NCBI GenBank assembly: GCA_024742475.1
Contig: JANSYI010000010.1
Span: 1 to 64,000 of the forward strand
DNA length: 64,000 bases
Source: a bacterium
GTDB taxonomy: Bacteria > Myxococcota_A > Polyangia > Nannocystales > Nannocystaceae
Direction: 5' to 3'
The translations under genes and the position numbers were made by a program. Positions 19,032 through 28,507 of the stretch are shown here, piece after piece (the stretch's first letter is position 1; each line of letters opens with the position of its first letter). The notes under the pieces are model-generated. The model made no database searches and was not told the origin of the DNA. It was given only the letters and a program-made list of their open reading frames with translations.

Positions 19032-19034
19032 CGC

Positions 19035-19700
19035 TCAGCGCTGGCCGTGCTTGCGCTGGGCCTGCGCCGGGAGCCCTTCCCACTGCGCGATGCGCTCCGC
19101 GGTGGCCGGGTCCTCCCCGCGAAGGAACCGCTCGATGTGTCCGAAGCTGTCCTGCCCCCAGAACAGCTCGCCGTCGACCTCGAGGGTCGGCACCCCGAAC
19201 ACGCCGCGCTCACGTGCGGCATCGGTCAGCGCCCGCAGCCGCGCCTTGGCCTCGGGCTGTGAGGCGGCCTTGACCAGGCCCGCGCCGTCGTGCCCCGCGG
19301 CCGTGAGCGCCTCGGCGACGGCGACCGGGTCGGTGATGCCGGTGCCGCTCGCCCACACCCGCGCGAACAAGACGTCGATCACCCCACGCAACGCGGTGGG
19401 CGGCAGGGCGAGCGCTGCGATGCGCAGGCCCAGCAGCGGGTTGAAGGGGTGCGCGGGCGGTGGACGCAGCGGTAGGCCCTGATCCGCGGCCAGCCGCACC
19501 ACGTGCTTGAACGTGTACACCCGCTTGGGCGGGATCTCGGCCGGCCCCTTGTGTCCGTACGCGTCGAGCAGCGCGGCGAACAGCACGGGCTGCGCCTCGA
19601 CCTCGAGCCGGTGGCGTGCGGCGAAGTCGTGCAGCTTGGCCCACGCCAGGTAGGCGTACGGGGAGATGAAGTCGAAGCTGAAGCGGAGCGTTCGCGCCAT
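19035..19700 (-). CDS. DsbA-fold oxidoreductase/isomerase, 2-hydroxychromene-2-carboxylate isomerase family
   Basis: 221 residues from ATG 19700. The N-terminal strand and active-site loop read FSFDFISPYAYLAW, with Ser in place of a CxxC pair. This is typical of the kappa-GST / HCCA-isomerase branch of the DsbA fold. The C-terminal thioredoxin-fold strand-turn is clear (RGVFGVPTLEVDGELFWGQD), including the cis-Pro of GVPT. Members isomerise glutathione-bound aromatic intermediates or act as GSH transferases; the substrate here is unknown and no aromatic degradation genes are nearby. It converges with the pseudokinase gene (3 bp apart) and is divergent from the HEAT protein at 19725. Confidence 0.88.
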   Translation of the reverse strand: MARTLRFSFDFISPYAYLAWAKLHDFAARHRLEVEAQPVLFAALLDAYGHKGPAEIPPKRVYTFKHVVRLAADQGLPLRPPPAHPFNPLLGLRIAALALPPTALRGVIDVLFARVWASGTGITDPVAVAEALTAAGHDGAGLVKAASQPEAKARLRALTDAARERGVFGVPTLEVDGELFWGQDSFGHIERFLRGEDPATAERIAQWEGLPAQAQRKHGQR

Positions 19701-19724
19701 GGCCCTCGATGGTACCGTCACGCC

Positions 19725-21527
19725 GTGCGCCGCGGCCTCCTGCTGCTGACCCTCTTCGCGCTGGCCCGACCCGCTGCCGCTGCCCCCGTGCATTGGCCGA
19801 GCTGGCCCAGCGAGGTGGACCGCGCGGCGGCGCCGATCCTCGACCCCTCCATGGAGTCGCGCGACCGCGAGCGCACGGCCGCGCTCGTCCGATTGCAGCG
19901 CTTCCCGACCCCGCTCATCGAAGAGCCCCTGCGCCGCGCGCTGATCGAGGACCCGTCGATGCAGGTGGTCCGCGAAGCCCTGCGAATCTGCTACCTGCGG
20001 CGCGCGTCCGTGTGTCTCGAGCCGGCCACGGCGATCTACGAGGATGGGGGCATGGCGAACCTGCGCGCGCCCGCGCTGCGCGTCATCGCCACGGATCCCC
20101 GCGGCGAGCGGCTCGACCTGCTGCTCGAGGCGATGCTCGACACGTCCGACACGCTGCGCGCCGAGGCGGCCCAGCTCGCCGGGTGGGCGCCCCTGCGCGG
20201 GGAGGCCCTGGCCCGCACGCGCCGCGCCCTGCTCTCGAAGCTCTCCGACGGCGCCTCCGCGGTCCGCGAGCGCGCGGTGACCTCGCTGGGTCTGCAGGGC
20301 CCCGGGGAGGGCACCCTGGCGATCGCGCGGCTGCTCGAAGACCCCGAACCCAGCGTGCGAGCCTCCGCCGCCATCGCGCTGGGCCGCCTCGGCGACGCCA
20401 AGGCCACGGCCGCCCTGATGCGAGCCATCGAGGGGCAGAACGAAGGCAACGTCACTCGCGTGATGCTGGCCGGGCTCGCGCGGCTGCCCGGCGAGGAGGT
20501 CGCCGAGGCACTGCTGGGCTTCCTCGACAATCCACCCCAGGGCGCGGGCGCGCTGACGGTCGCCGAGGCGATCGGCGACCGGGCCAACCCCGAGCCGGTT
20601 CTCATCGACGGCCTCGTCGATCGCCTGCGGGACCCAGGCGTCGAGATGGCGGCCCACCGCGCGCTGCTGTGGCTCGGCGACGCCGCCTCGCCGCGGCTCG
20701 AGCAGGCGCTCGCCCGCGGTCTGGGTCCGCGACTCGACGCCCAGGTGCGGCGCTTGCTCGAGGCGAGCATGCCCGCGGCGAACGCTTCGGCGCGCGAGCC
20801 GGACTGGCCAGGGGCGGACGACGTGCGCGGGTGGTCGGACCGACTGGGCATCGGACCCGCGACGCGCCGCATGCAAGCCGCCGCGCAGCTGGGTGCGCTA
20901 CAGCCGGGCTGGCTCGTCGAGCGCGCCCACGGACGCATCGATCGCGGCCCCCTCGAGGCGGCCCGCACGTGGGTGTTCGCGCTCGCGATGCGCCCCGGCC
21001 GCGTCGCCTTTCGTGACGACGTACTCGTGCCGTGGACACGACTGGCGCACTGGTCACTCGACCGCGGGCACTCGCAGTCGGATCGCTGCATCGCCGCCTT
21101 GGCCCTCGGACGCGCCGAGGGTCGCGCGGCCGAGCGCATCGCCGCCGACACCTTGGAGACGCTGCTCGGCGACACCGACCCGCGCGTGCGGGCGTGCGCC
21201 GCACTGTCCGCGCGAGAGGTCGCGCCCTCGCTCACCGCCCTCGCGCTGCTCGACGCCGACCCCCGGCCGCGCGCCGCCGCGGCCTCGGTCACGACCGCCG
21301 ACGATCTGGCGACCCGCCGTCGCCACCTTGCGGTGACCGACCCCTCCCCCCACGTGCGCGCCGTCGCGGCCCGCCCCGCAGCCCACCGCCTCGAGCTCGT
21401 GCTCGGCCCCCGCAGCGCCACCCCCTGGGCCGACCCCGCGCTGTGGCTCGACGACGACGCCGTCGCGCTTGGCAGCCGCCCCTCGCCGTGGGGCCTTCGG
21501 GCGCTTCCGGACGAGACGTCACGATAA
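19725..21527 (+). CDS. exported HEAT-repeat protein
   Basis: 600 residues from GTG 19725, the start that gives a clean signal peptide (VRRGLLLLTLFALARPAAAA, cleavage near AAA-PVHW). The rest is almost entirely alpha-helical HEAT repeats, such as AVRERAVTSLGLQGPGEG and SVRASAAIALGRLGDAKATA. A break near residues 345-370 divides them into two solenoids. No catalytic residues are recognised; a periplasmic or surface scaffold role is likely. It is one of two HEAT proteins within 6 kb. The divergent spacing to the isomerase gene is only 24 bp, so the promoters must overlap the neighbouring coding sequence. Confidence 0.8.
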   Translation: MRRGLLLLTLFALARPAAAAPVHWPSWPSEVDRAAAPILDPSMESRDRERTAALVRLQRFPTPLIEEPLRRALIEDPSMQVVREALRICYLRRASVCLEPATAIYEDGGMANLRAPALRVIATDPRGERLDLLLEAMLDTSDTLRAEAAQLAGWAPLRGEALARTRRALLSKLSDGASAVRERAVTSLGLQGPGEGTLAIARLLEDPEPSVRASAAIALGRLGDAKATAALMRAIEGQNEGNVTRVMLAGLARLPGEEVAEALLGFLDNPPQGAGALTVAEAIGDRANPEPVLIDGLVDRLRDPGVEMAAHRALLWLGDAASPRLEQALARGLGPRLDAQVRRLLEASMPAANASAREPDWPGADDVRGWSDRLGIGPATRRMQAAAQLGALQPGWLVERAHGRIDRGPLEAARTWVFALAMRPGRVAFRDDVLVPWTRLAHWSLDRGHSQSDRCIAALALGRAEGRAAERIAADTLETLLGDTDPRVRACAALSAREVAPSLTALALLDADPRPRAAAASVTTADDLATRRRHLAVTDPSPHVRAVAARPAAHRLELVLGPRSATPWADPALWLDDDAVALGSRPSPWGLRALPDETSR

Positions 21528-21540
21528 GAGTCGTACGGCT

Positions 21541-21600
21541 TTGCGCCAGCGACACGATTGCGACAAATCGCATCTTTACGTGCTCAAATGATGTCATTCC
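21541..21600 (+). promoter_or_regulatory. AT-rich putative promoter of the ECF sigma gene
   Basis: The 159-bp gap before the sigma factor contains an unusually AT-rich island for this genome (GATTGCGACAAATCGCATC, then TTTACGTGCTCAAATGATG). The string holds an imperfect inverted repeat GATTGCGA-CAAA-TCGCATC, and TTGCGA with a -10-like hexamer about 17 bp later. It could be a promoter with overlapping operator; no start site is known. Confidence 0.3.
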
Positions 21601-21686
21601 TGCGAGCGGCGCCGCATACCCAACGGCAACCACTCGCAATCCTTCACGAATCTCGTTTGGTCGCGTCCTTGCTGCTTAGGCGGGGC

Positions 21687-22241
21687 ATGGACGCTGCCGC
21701 TCAGTTCTCCGACCTCGCCCTGCCCCACGTGCCCCGCCTGTACCGTTTGGGGCTGCGTCTCACGCACCAGCCCAGCGAGTCGTCGGACCTGGTCCAGGAG
21801 GCGCTGACCCGGGCGTGGGCCAACTGGTCGTCCTTCGACCGCGGCGGCAGCCTCGGCGCCTACCTCTCGCGCATCCTCTACAACACCTTCGTCTCGCGCC
21901 ACCGCCACCAGCGGGTCGTGCAGACCACGGCCGCGCGGGCCGACATCGCCGGGCACCTCTTCGATCGCCGCCGGATGGAAGAAGCGGACGCGCCCGAGGC
22001 CACCTGGCACCGCGACGACCTCTCCGACGAGGTGGTCGCCGCCCTCGAGGCGCTTCCGCAGCACTACCGCGAGGTGGTCGAGCGGGTGGACCTCGCCGGC
22101 CTCGCCTACAAGGACGCGGCGGCCGAGCTCGGCATTCCGCTGGGCACCGTGATGTCGCGGCTGCACCGGGCCCGCAAGCTCATGCGAGGGAGCCTGACCG
22201 AGTACGCGGCCGGCTTCGGCTTCGCCGCCGCCGCGGCCTGA
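21687..22241 (+). CDS. ECF-type RNA polymerase sigma factor
   Basis: 184 residues from ATG 21687, with a purine-rich AGGCGGGG upstream. Region 2 is present (about residues 15-75: SSDLVQEALTRAWANWSSFD, then SLGAYLSRILYNTFVSRHR). Region 4 is present (about 115-170: LEALPQHYREVVERVDLAG, LGIPLGTVMSRLHRARKLM). There is no sigma-3 region, so it belongs to the extracytoplasmic-function group. No anti-sigma factor is adjacent; the C-terminus ends in a short Ala/Phe-rich tail. A strong terminator follows, so it is probably transcribed alone. Its target regulon cannot be told from sequence; the downstream nqr operon is a possible target only by position. Confidence 0.92.
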   Translation: MDAAAQFSDLALPHVPRLYRLGLRLTHQPSESSDLVQEALTRAWANWSSFDRGGSLGAYLSRILYNTFVSRHRHQRVVQTTAARADIAGHLFDRRRMEEADAPEATWHRDDLSDEVVAALEALPQHYREVVERVDLAGLAYKDAAAELGIPLGTVMSRLHRARKLMRGSLTEYAAGFGFAAAAA

Positions 22242-22362
22242 CCGCCAGATCCGGCCGGCGGGGAGATCGAACAGCGCGCACAGTTTGCGCCGTATGTGAG
22301 CCTCTTCCCATCGGGCCCTGCCCCCCCACCGGCGCGGGCAACAGCGGCAGCACCGCGCCACG

Positions 22363-22422
22363 ACCGCGAGGATTCCAGAACCGGCCCAGAGGCGGCTGAT
22401 TTTGGGCTCCTCGCGGTTTTTT
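22363..22422 (+). terminator. intrinsic terminator between ECF sigma gene and nqr operon
   Basis: A perfect 10-bp stem, ACCGCGAGGA (22363-22372) and TCCTCGCGGT (22408-22417), ends in a run of T to 22422. The 35-nt loop contains a smaller possible hairpin (GCCCA...TGGGC). The long loop also allows an attenuator-like reading. It separates the sigma gene from the nqr operon. Confidence 0.7.
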
Positions 22423-22564
22423 CGCGTCCAGTGCGTTGGCGGACCACCAGGGGCGATCCCCGGACCGATCTGAACAAACCCTCCCCGCGCGGCGCACTTC
22501 GGCGCAACGAACGGCACGAAGGGTCTTTCCATCCAGGCGAGGACCCCCTAGAACGGCCACACAG
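22423..22564 (+). other. nqr operon leader, no recognisable element
   Basis: Together with the terminator this makes up the only gene-free stretch above 300 bp (22242-22564). I see no gene, tRNA or riboswitch fold in it. It must contain the nqr promoter, but no convincing -35/-10 pair can be picked by eye, and nqrA has no strong RBS. Confidence 0.4.
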
Positions 22565-23965
22565 ATGGGCGCGCACAAAATCAAGCTCGGCCTCGATCTG
22601 CCGATCACGGGCGAGCCGCGGCAAGAGATCCACGACGGACGCGCGGTCGCCTCGGTCGCCATCATCGCCGCCGACTACATCGGCATGCGACCCGCGATGG
22701 CGGTCAAGGTCGGCCACGAGGTCAAACGAGGGCAGCTGCTCTTCGAGGACCGCAAGACCGAAGGCGTTCGCTTCACCTCTCCCGCGGCCGGCACCGTCGT
22801 CGCCGTCAACCGAGGCGCGCGACGGGCTCTACAGTCGGTGGTCATCAAGCTCTCCGACGCGGAGTTCGCAGGCGAGGCAAAGGCCGAGGAGATGCAGACG
22901 TTCGAGGCGTACTCGGGCAAGGACCCCGCCGGCCTCGGTCGCGACGAGGTCGTGGCGTTGCTCGCCGAGTCGGGCATGTGGACCGCGCTGCGGGCCCGTC
23001 CCTTCTCCCGTACGCCCTCGCCGAGCGCCGAGGCGCCGCACTCGATCTTCGTCACCGCCGCCGACACACACCCCCTCTCTCCCGACGTCGACGTCGTGAT
23101 GGCCGGGCGCGAAGACGACTTCCGCCGCGGCCTCGATGCGGTCTCCAAGCTCACCGACGGCAAGACGTACGTCTGCAAGATGAGCGGCACGGCCGTTGAC
23201 GCCGGCGAGGCCAAGGGCGTCGTGCTCGAGGAGTTCAAGGGCCCGCACCCCGCGGGCACCGTCGGCGTTCACATCCACACGCTCGACCCGGTCTTCCGCG
23301 CCAAGACCGTTTGGCACCTGGGCTACCAGGACGTCATCGCCATCGGCGAGCTGTTCCGCACCGGCGTCCTGCCCGTCGAGCGCGTCGTGTCGCTGGCCGG
23401 TCCGCTCGTGGACCGCCCTCGCCTGCTCCGCACCCGCGTCGGCGCGTCGATCGACGACCTCACCGCGGGCCGCGAGCTGCTCAAGCCCGAGGGCGACACT
23501 CGCGTGCTCTCCGGCTCGGTCCTGCACGGCCGCGACGCCCGCGGCGACATTCACGGGTACCTCGGCCGCTACCACCAGCAGGTCAGCGCGCTCGCCGAGC
23601 CGCACGAGCGCGAGTTCATGCGGATGGTGATGCCCGGCTTTGGCGTCTACTCCACGGTGCGCGCCTTCGTCGGCGCCATCCTCCACCAGGTCTCGCCCCG
23701 CAAGTTCGACATGGACGCCTCGGCCAACGGCAGCCACCGCGCCATGGTGCCCATCGGCATGTACGAGCGCGTGATGCCGATCGACATCATGCCGACCCAC
23801 CTCCTGCGTGCGCTGCTCGTGCACGACACGGTCTTCGCCGAGAAGCTCGGCGTGTTGGAACTCGACGAAGAGGACCTGGCGCTGTGCAGCTTCGTGTGCC
23901 CCTGCAAGAACGACTACACCACCGCTCTGCGTGAAACGCTGACGATCATCGAGAAAGAAGGCTGA
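22565..23965 (+). CDS. nqrA: Na+-translocating NADH:quinone reductase subunit A
   Basis: 466 residues from ATG 22565. This is the peripheral, cofactor-free subunit of the six-subunit Na+-NQR, which oxidises NADH, reduces ubiquinone and pumps Na+. The N-terminus is typical (HKIKLGLDLPITGEP), with a biotinyl-like barrel (SPAAGTVVAVNRGARRALQS). Family phrases include HIHTLDPVF, SLAGPLVDRPRLLRTRVGA, and the C-terminal Cys-containing region LCSFVCPCKNDYTTALRETL. The length is close to the roughly 446 residues of Vibrio NqrA. It is first gene of nqrABCDEF, and its TGA overlaps the nqrB ATG (ATGA). Confidence 0.96.
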   Translation: MGAHKIKLGLDLPITGEPRQEIHDGRAVASVAIIAADYIGMRPAMAVKVGHEVKRGQLLFEDRKTEGVRFTSPAAGTVVAVNRGARRALQSVVIKLSDAEFAGEAKAEEMQTFEAYSGKDPAGLGRDEVVALLAESGMWTALRARPFSRTPSPSAEAPHSIFVTAADTHPLSPDVDVVMAGREDDFRRGLDAVSKLTDGKTYVCKMSGTAVDAGEAKGVVLEEFKGPHPAGTVGVHIHTLDPVFRAKTVWHLGYQDVIAIGELFRTGVLPVERVVSLAGPLVDRPRLLRTRVGASIDDLTAGRELLKPEGDTRVLSGSVLHGRDARGDIHGYLGRYHQQVSALAEPHEREFMRMVMPGFGVYSTVRAFVGAILHQVSPRKFDMDASANGSHRAMVPIGMYERVMPIDIMPTHLLRALLVHDTVFAEKLGVLELDEEDLALCSFVCPCKNDYTTALRETLTIIEKEG

Positions 23966-25191
23966 TGGATTTCCTCCGCAAAGCTCTTGATCGGCTCGAG
24001 CCGATGTTCACCAAGGGTGGTGAGTTCGAGCGGCTGTACCCGTTGTACGAGGCCGCCGACACCATCCACTTCTCCCCGCTCGACCGCGCGCGAGGCACCT
24101 CGCACGTGCGCGACGGCCTCGACCTCAAGCGGTTGATGCTCACGGTCATCGCGGCGCTGGGGCCCTGCATCATCTGGGCGATGTACAACACCGGCTACCA
24201 GGCGGCGCTGGCCGTCGAGGGTGCCGCGACGCGCCTGGACACGTGGCAGGACATCATCTTCTACGACATGCTGCGGATGACGGCGGACTCCGGCGACATC
24301 ATCGGGTGCGTCATCCACGGGGCCATCTACTTCCTGCCCGTGTACATCACGGGGCTGGCGGTCGGCGGCATCATCGAAGCGACATTCGCCGTCGTGCGCA
24401 GGCACGAGATCACCGAGGGCTTCCTGGTGACCTCGATGCTCTTCCCGCTGACGCTGCCGCCGACCATCCCGCTGTGGCAGGTCGCGCTGGGCATCGCCTT
24501 CGGCGTCATCATCGGCAAGGAGGTGTTCGGCGGCGTGGGCATGAACGTGCTCAACCCGGCGCTCACCGGCCGCGCGTTCCTCTTCTTCGCCTACCCCGCC
24601 CAGATCTCGGGTGACCAGGTGTGGATCGCCGCGGACAACCTCACCGCCGACGGCTACTCGGGCGCCACCTACCTGGCCAAGGCCGCCGAGTCCGGCATGG
24701 CCACGCTCACCGACGAGGTGTGGTGGAACGGGTTCTTCGGGCTCGTCCCCGGTTCGATGGGGGAGACCTCCGCGTTTTGTGCGTTGCTCGGCGCGGGCAT
24801 CCTCATCTTCACGCAGATCGGCTCGTGGCGGACCATGTTCGGCGTCCTCGCAGGCACGGTCGCGACGGCGGCGCTGCTCAACTGGGTCGGCTCCGAGACC
24901 AACCCCATGTTCGAGGTGCCCTGGTACTTCCACGTGGTCCTCGGCGGCTGGGCCTTCGGCGCGGTCTTCATGGCCACCGACCCGGTCAGCTCGGCGTTCA
25001 CCGAGACCGGCAAGCTCATCTACGGCGTCGGCATCGGCGTGATGGTCGTGCTCGTGCGCGTCGTCAACCCCGCCTACCCCGAGGGCATGATGCTCGCGAT
25101 CTTGTTCATGAACATCTTCGCGCCGCTCATCGACCACTTCTTCGTTCAGGCCAACATCAAGCGGAGGCAGGCTCGCTATGGCGTTCAGTAA
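23965..25191 (+). CDS. nqrB: Na+-NQR subunit B, FMN/riboflavin-bearing membrane subunit
   Basis: 408 residues with about ten transmembrane helices, starting within the nqrA stop codon. The covalent-FMN site is present: DGYSGAT, with Thr235 as predicted flavin acceptor, very close to the Vibrio position. That motif is a substrate of the ApbE flavin transferase encoded downstream. NqrB also carries riboflavin and the sodium path in characterised enzymes. Other family signatures are GGVGMNVLNPALTGRAF and ATDPVSSAFTETGKLIYG. The gene overlaps nqrC by 14 bp. Confidence 0.97.
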   Translation: MDFLRKALDRLEPMFTKGGEFERLYPLYEAADTIHFSPLDRARGTSHVRDGLDLKRLMLTVIAALGPCIIWAMYNTGYQAALAVEGAATRLDTWQDIIFYDMLRMTADSGDIIGCVIHGAIYFLPVYITGLAVGGIIEATFAVVRRHEITEGFLVTSMLFPLTLPPTIPLWQVALGIAFGVIIGKEVFGGVGMNVLNPALTGRAFLFFAYPAQISGDQVWIAADNLTADGYSGATYLAKAAESGMATLTDEVWWNGFFGLVPGSMGETSAFCALLGAGILIFTQIGSWRTMFGVLAGTVATAALLNWVGSETNPMFEVPWYFHVVLGGWAFGAVFMATDPVSSAFTETGKLIYGVGIGVMVVLVRVVNPAYPEGMMLAILFMNIFAPLIDHFFVQANIKRRQARYGVQ

Positions 25192-25960
25192 CAAGTACAT
25201 CATCGGCTTCGCAGGCGCGGTCTGCGTCTTCTGCTCGATCTTCGTCGCCGGCTCGGCCGTCGCGCTGCGCGACCGGCAAGACCTCAACGCCGTCGTCGAC
25301 AAGCAGAGCCAGGTGCTCAAGGTCGCCGGGCTCATGAAAGAGGGCGAGGCGCTCGCGGCGAGCGAGGTGACCAAGCGGTTCGAGGAGAACCTCGTACCCC
25401 GCGTCATCGACCTGCAGACCGGAGAGTACGTCGAAGACGTCGACGCCAAGAGCTTCGACATGCAGGCCGCCATGGCCGACCCGGCCACCAGCGCCGACGC
25501 CCCGGCCAACGAGGCGAAGGTGCAGCGGCTTCCCAAGCAGGCCCAGGTCTACGAGCTCAAGGCCGCCGACGGCAGCGTGGGCGCCATCATCCTCCCCGTG
25601 CAGGGCAAGGGCCTGTGGTCCACCCTCAAGGGCTTCATCGCGCTCGAGCCCAACGCCTCGACCATCGCCGGCCTCACCTTCTACAGCCACGCCGAGACCC
25701 CCGGCCTCGGTGGCGAGGTGGACAACCCCAGGTGGAAGGCGCTGTGGCGCGGCCGCGAGGTGTTCGACGACTCCGGCGACGTGAAGATCGAGGTCGTCAA
25801 GGGCCAGGCGGGACCGGTCGCCGAGGACCCCTACCGCGTCGATGGCCTCTCGGGCGCCACGATCACCAGCCGAGGTGTCTCGCACCTCGTGCAGTTCTGG
25901 GTCAGCGACGATGCGTTCGGCCCCTACCTCGACAAGATGCGCGAGCGCGCAGGGAAGTAG
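25178..25960 (+). CDS. nqrC: Na+-NQR subunit C, covalent-FMN subunit
   Basis: 260 residues. One N-terminal transmembrane helix (YIIGFAGAVCVFCSIFVAGS) is followed by a periplasmic FMN-binding domain with SGAT at residues 225-228 (VDGLSGATITSRG). Thr228 is the predicted phosphoester-linked FMN site made by ApbE. The phrase GFIALEPNASTIAGLTFYSH...TPGLGGEVDN is characteristic of NqrC. ATG 25178 lies inside the nqrB end, indicating translational coupling. Confidence 0.97.
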   Translation: MAFSNKYIIGFAGAVCVFCSIFVAGSAVALRDRQDLNAVVDKQSQVLKVAGLMKEGEALAASEVTKRFEENLVPRVIDLQTGEYVEDVDAKSFDMQAAMADPATSADAPANEAKVQRLPKQAQVYELKAADGSVGAIILPVQGKGLWSTLKGFIALEPNASTIAGLTFYSHAETPGLGGEVDNPRWKALWRGREVFDDSGDVKIEVVKGQAGPVAEDPYRVDGLSGATITSRGVSHLVQFWVSDDAFGPYLDKMRERAGK

Positions 25961-25969
25961 CGCAGCGAC

Positions 25970-26590
25970 ATGGCGAAACCGTCCAAAATCGTTCTCGACC
26001 CGCTCTTCAACGACAACCCCATCGCGCTGCAGGTGCTCGGGGTCTGCTCGGCCCTCGCGGTCACCACCAAGATGGAGACCGCCTTGGTCATGTCCATCGC
26101 GGTGACCGTGGTGCTGATGTGCTCCAACGCGGCCATCTCGGCGATGCGCAACCGCATCCCGCCGAGCATTCGCATCATCGTTCAGCTGACCGTCATCGCG
26201 TCGCTCGTCATCATCGTCGACCAGGTCCTCAAGGCCTACGTCTACGAGATCAGCAAGCAGATGTCGGTGTTCGTCGGCCTCATCATCACCAACTGCATCG
26301 TCATGGGTCGCGCAGAGGCCTTCGCGATGCAAAACGGGGTCAAGGACAGCATCCTCGACGGCCTCGGCAACGGGCTGGGCTACTCGCTCATCCTCCTCGT
26401 CGTCGGCGCCTTCCGGGAAATCTTCGGGTCGGGCACGTTCTTCGGCCTGACGCTGCTCGAGCCGGTGACCCAAGGCGGCTGGTACCAGACCAACGGGCTG
26501 ATGGTCCTGGCGCCCTCGGCGTTCATCCTCATCGGCATCTTCATCTGGGTGCTGCGCACCTTCAAGACCGACCAGATCGAAGCGGAGTAA
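25970..26590 (+). CDS. nqrD: Na+-NQR subunit D
   Basis: 206 residues, six predicted transmembrane helices. It shows the inverted-repeat fold of the NqrD/RnfE family and the two conserved membrane cysteines, Cys26 ([12 protein letters not shown]) and Cys109 ([14 protein letters not shown]). With two of NqrE these coordinate the intramembrane iron centre. It begins 9 bp after nqrC. Confidence 0.96.
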   Translation: MAKPSKIVLDPLFNDNPIALQVLGVCSALAVTTKMETALVMSIAVTVVLMCSNAAISAMRNRIPPSIRIIVQLTVIASLVIIVDQVLKAYVYEISKQMSVFVGLIITNCIVMGRAEAFAMQNGVKDSILDGLGNGLGYSLILLVVGAFREIFGSGTFFGLTLLEPVTQGGWYQTNGLMVLAPSAFILIGIFIWVLRTFKTDQIEAE

Positions 26591-26603
26591 GGGAGCGCGA
26601 CTG

Positions 26604-27218
26604 ATGGAGCACTATCTCAGCATCCTGGCGAAGACCATCTTCGTCGAAAACATGGCCCTGGCGTTCTTCCTGGGCATGTGTTCGTTCCTCGCGGTCTCCA
26701 AGAAGATCGAGACCGCGATCGGCCTCGGCGGCGCCGTCATCTTCGTGTTGGCGGTCACCACGCCGATCAACAACCTCATCTACAACGGCCTGCTCAAGGA
26801 GGGCGCGCTGGAGTGGATCAGCCCGAGCCTGGCGGACGTCAACCTCGAGTTCCTCACCTTCTTGACCTTCATCGGCAGCATCGCCGCGACGGTCCAGGTG
26901 GTCGAGATGGCGCTCGATAAGTTCTCGCCGGCCCTCTACAACGCGCTCGGCGTGTTCCTGCCGCTCATCGCGGTCAACTGCGCCATCCTCGGCGCCTCGC
27001 TGTTCATGGTCGAGCGGGACTACGACTTCGTCGAGTCCACGGTCTTCGGAGTGGGCAACGGCATCGGCTGGGCGCTCGCTGTGGTCGCAATGGCGGCCCT
27101 TCGCGAGAAGATGCGCTACAGCAACGTTCCCGAGGGCCTTCGCGGTCTCGGGATGGCGTTCATCCTCACGGGCCTGATGGCCATCGGCTTCATGGCCTTC
27201 TCGGGCATCCAGCTCTAG
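26604..27218 (+). CDS. nqrE: Na+-NQR subunit E
   Basis: 204 residues, six predicted transmembrane helices, pseudo-symmetric partner of NqrD. The conserved cysteines are Cys26 ([18 protein letters not shown]) and Cys126 ([15 protein letters not shown]), the other half of the iron-cluster site. It begins 13 bp after nqrD with GGAGCG upstream. Confidence 0.96.
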   Translation: MEHYLSILAKTIFVENMALAFFLGMCSFLAVSKKIETAIGLGGAVIFVLAVTTPINNLIYNGLLKEGALEWISPSLADVNLEFLTFLTFIGSIAATVQVVEMALDKFSPALYNALGVFLPLIAVNCAILGASLFMVERDYDFVESTVFGVGNGIGWALAVVAMAALREKMRYSNVPEGLRGLGMAFILTGLMAIGFMAFSGIQL

Positions 27219-27258
27219 GGCTCCACTGGGGACCAACTAAGGAACGGTTCGAAGGAAG

Positions 27259-28485
27259 ATGCAGACGACAATCATCCTCGGCGTCGTGATGTTCACGGTG
27301 GTCATCGTGGGCTTGGTCGGCGTGCTCATGGCAGCACGCTCCCGGCTCGTGAACACCCAAGCGGTCACGCTGACCATCAACGACGAGAAAGACATCAAGG
27401 TCCCCGCCGGCGGCACGCTCTTGGGCGCGCTCGCGGCGGAGAAGATCTTCATCCCCTCCGCCTGCGGCGGCAAGGGCAGCTGCGGCGTGTGCACCGTGCA
27501 CGTCAAGGCCGGGGGCGGCGCCATGCTGCCCACCGAAGAGGCGCACATCTCTCGCGGCGAGGCGCGCGAGGGCTGCCGGCTGTCCTGTCAGGTGAAGATC
27601 AAGCAGGACATGAAGGTGGAGATCGAGCCCGAGATCTTCAGCGTCAAGAAGTGGAAATGCAAGGTCATCTCCAACGACAACGTCGCGACCTTCATCAAGG
27701 AGCTCAAGCTCGCCCTGCCCGAAGGCGAAGAGGTGCCCTTCCGCGCCGGCGGCTACATCCAGATCGAGTGCCCGCCGCACGTGGCCAACTACAAGGACTT
27801 CGACATCGGCGAGGAGTACCGCGGCGACTGGGACCGGTTCAACATGTGGCGCTACGTCTCCAAGGTCGAAGAGCCGGTCGAGCGCGCGTACTCGATGGCG
27901 AACTACCCCGAGGAGAAGGGCCTGATCATGCTCAACGTGCGGATCGCCAGCCCTCCGCCGCGCGCCCCCGAGGGCACGCCTCCGGGCATCATGTCCTCGT
28001 ACATCTTCAACCTCAAAGAGGGCGACGAGGTCACCATCTCCGGTCCGTTCGGCGAGTTCTTCGCCAAGGACACCGACAAGGAGATGGTCTTCATCGGTGG
28101 CGGCGCCGGCATGGCCCCCATGCGCTCGCACATCTTCGACCAGTTCCGCCGGCTGCAGACCAAGCGCAAGGTCAGCTTCTGGTACGGCGCTCGCTCTCTT
28201 CGCGAGGCGTTCTACGTCGAGGACTTCGACACCATCGAGGCCGAGAACGACAACTTCCAGTGGCACCTCGCGCTCTCCGACGCGCTGCCCGAGGACAAGT
28301 GGGAGGGCTACACCGGGTTCATCCACCAGGTCGTGCTCGACAACTACCTGAGCAAGCACGAGGCCCCCGAGGACTGCGAGTACTACATGTGCGGTCCCCC
28401 GATGATGAACCAGTCGTGCATCAACATGCTCTTGGACCTCGGTGTCGAGCCCGAGAACATCATGCTCGACGACTTCGGTGGCTGA
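27259..28485 (+). CDS. nqrF: Na+-NQR subunit F, NADH-oxidising FAD / 2Fe-2S subunit
   Basis: 408 residues. The N-terminal membrane anchor (about residues 5-26) is followed by a ferredoxin domain with Cys69, Cys75, Cys78 ([11 protein letters not shown]) and Cys110. An FAD domain follows ([12 protein letters not shown]) and then an NADH-binding domain ([29 protein letters not shown]). This is the electron entry point of the complex. ATG 27259 has a good RBS (GAAGGAAG). The next gene, apbE, begins at or just after its stop. Confidence 0.97.
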   Translation: MQTTIILGVVMFTVVIVGLVGVLMAARSRLVNTQAVTLTINDEKDIKVPAGGTLLGALAAEKIFIPSACGGKGSCGVCTVHVKAGGGAMLPTEEAHISRGEAREGCRLSCQVKIKQDMKVEIEPEIFSVKKWKCKVISNDNVATFIKELKLALPEGEEVPFRAGGYIQIECPPHVANYKDFDIGEEYRGDWDRFNMWRYVSKVEEPVERAYSMANYPEEKGLIMLNVRIASPPPRAPEGTPPGIMSSYIFNLKEGDEVTISGPFGEFFAKDTDKEMVFIGGGAGMAPMRSHIFDQFRRLQTKRKVSFWYGARSLREAFYVEDFDTIEAENDNFQWHLALSDALPEDKWEGYTGFIHQVVLDNYLSKHEAPEDCEYYMCGPPMMNQSCINMLLDLGVEPENIMLDDFGG

Positions 28486-28507
28486 CACGCCCACCGTCGA
28501 CCCCCCG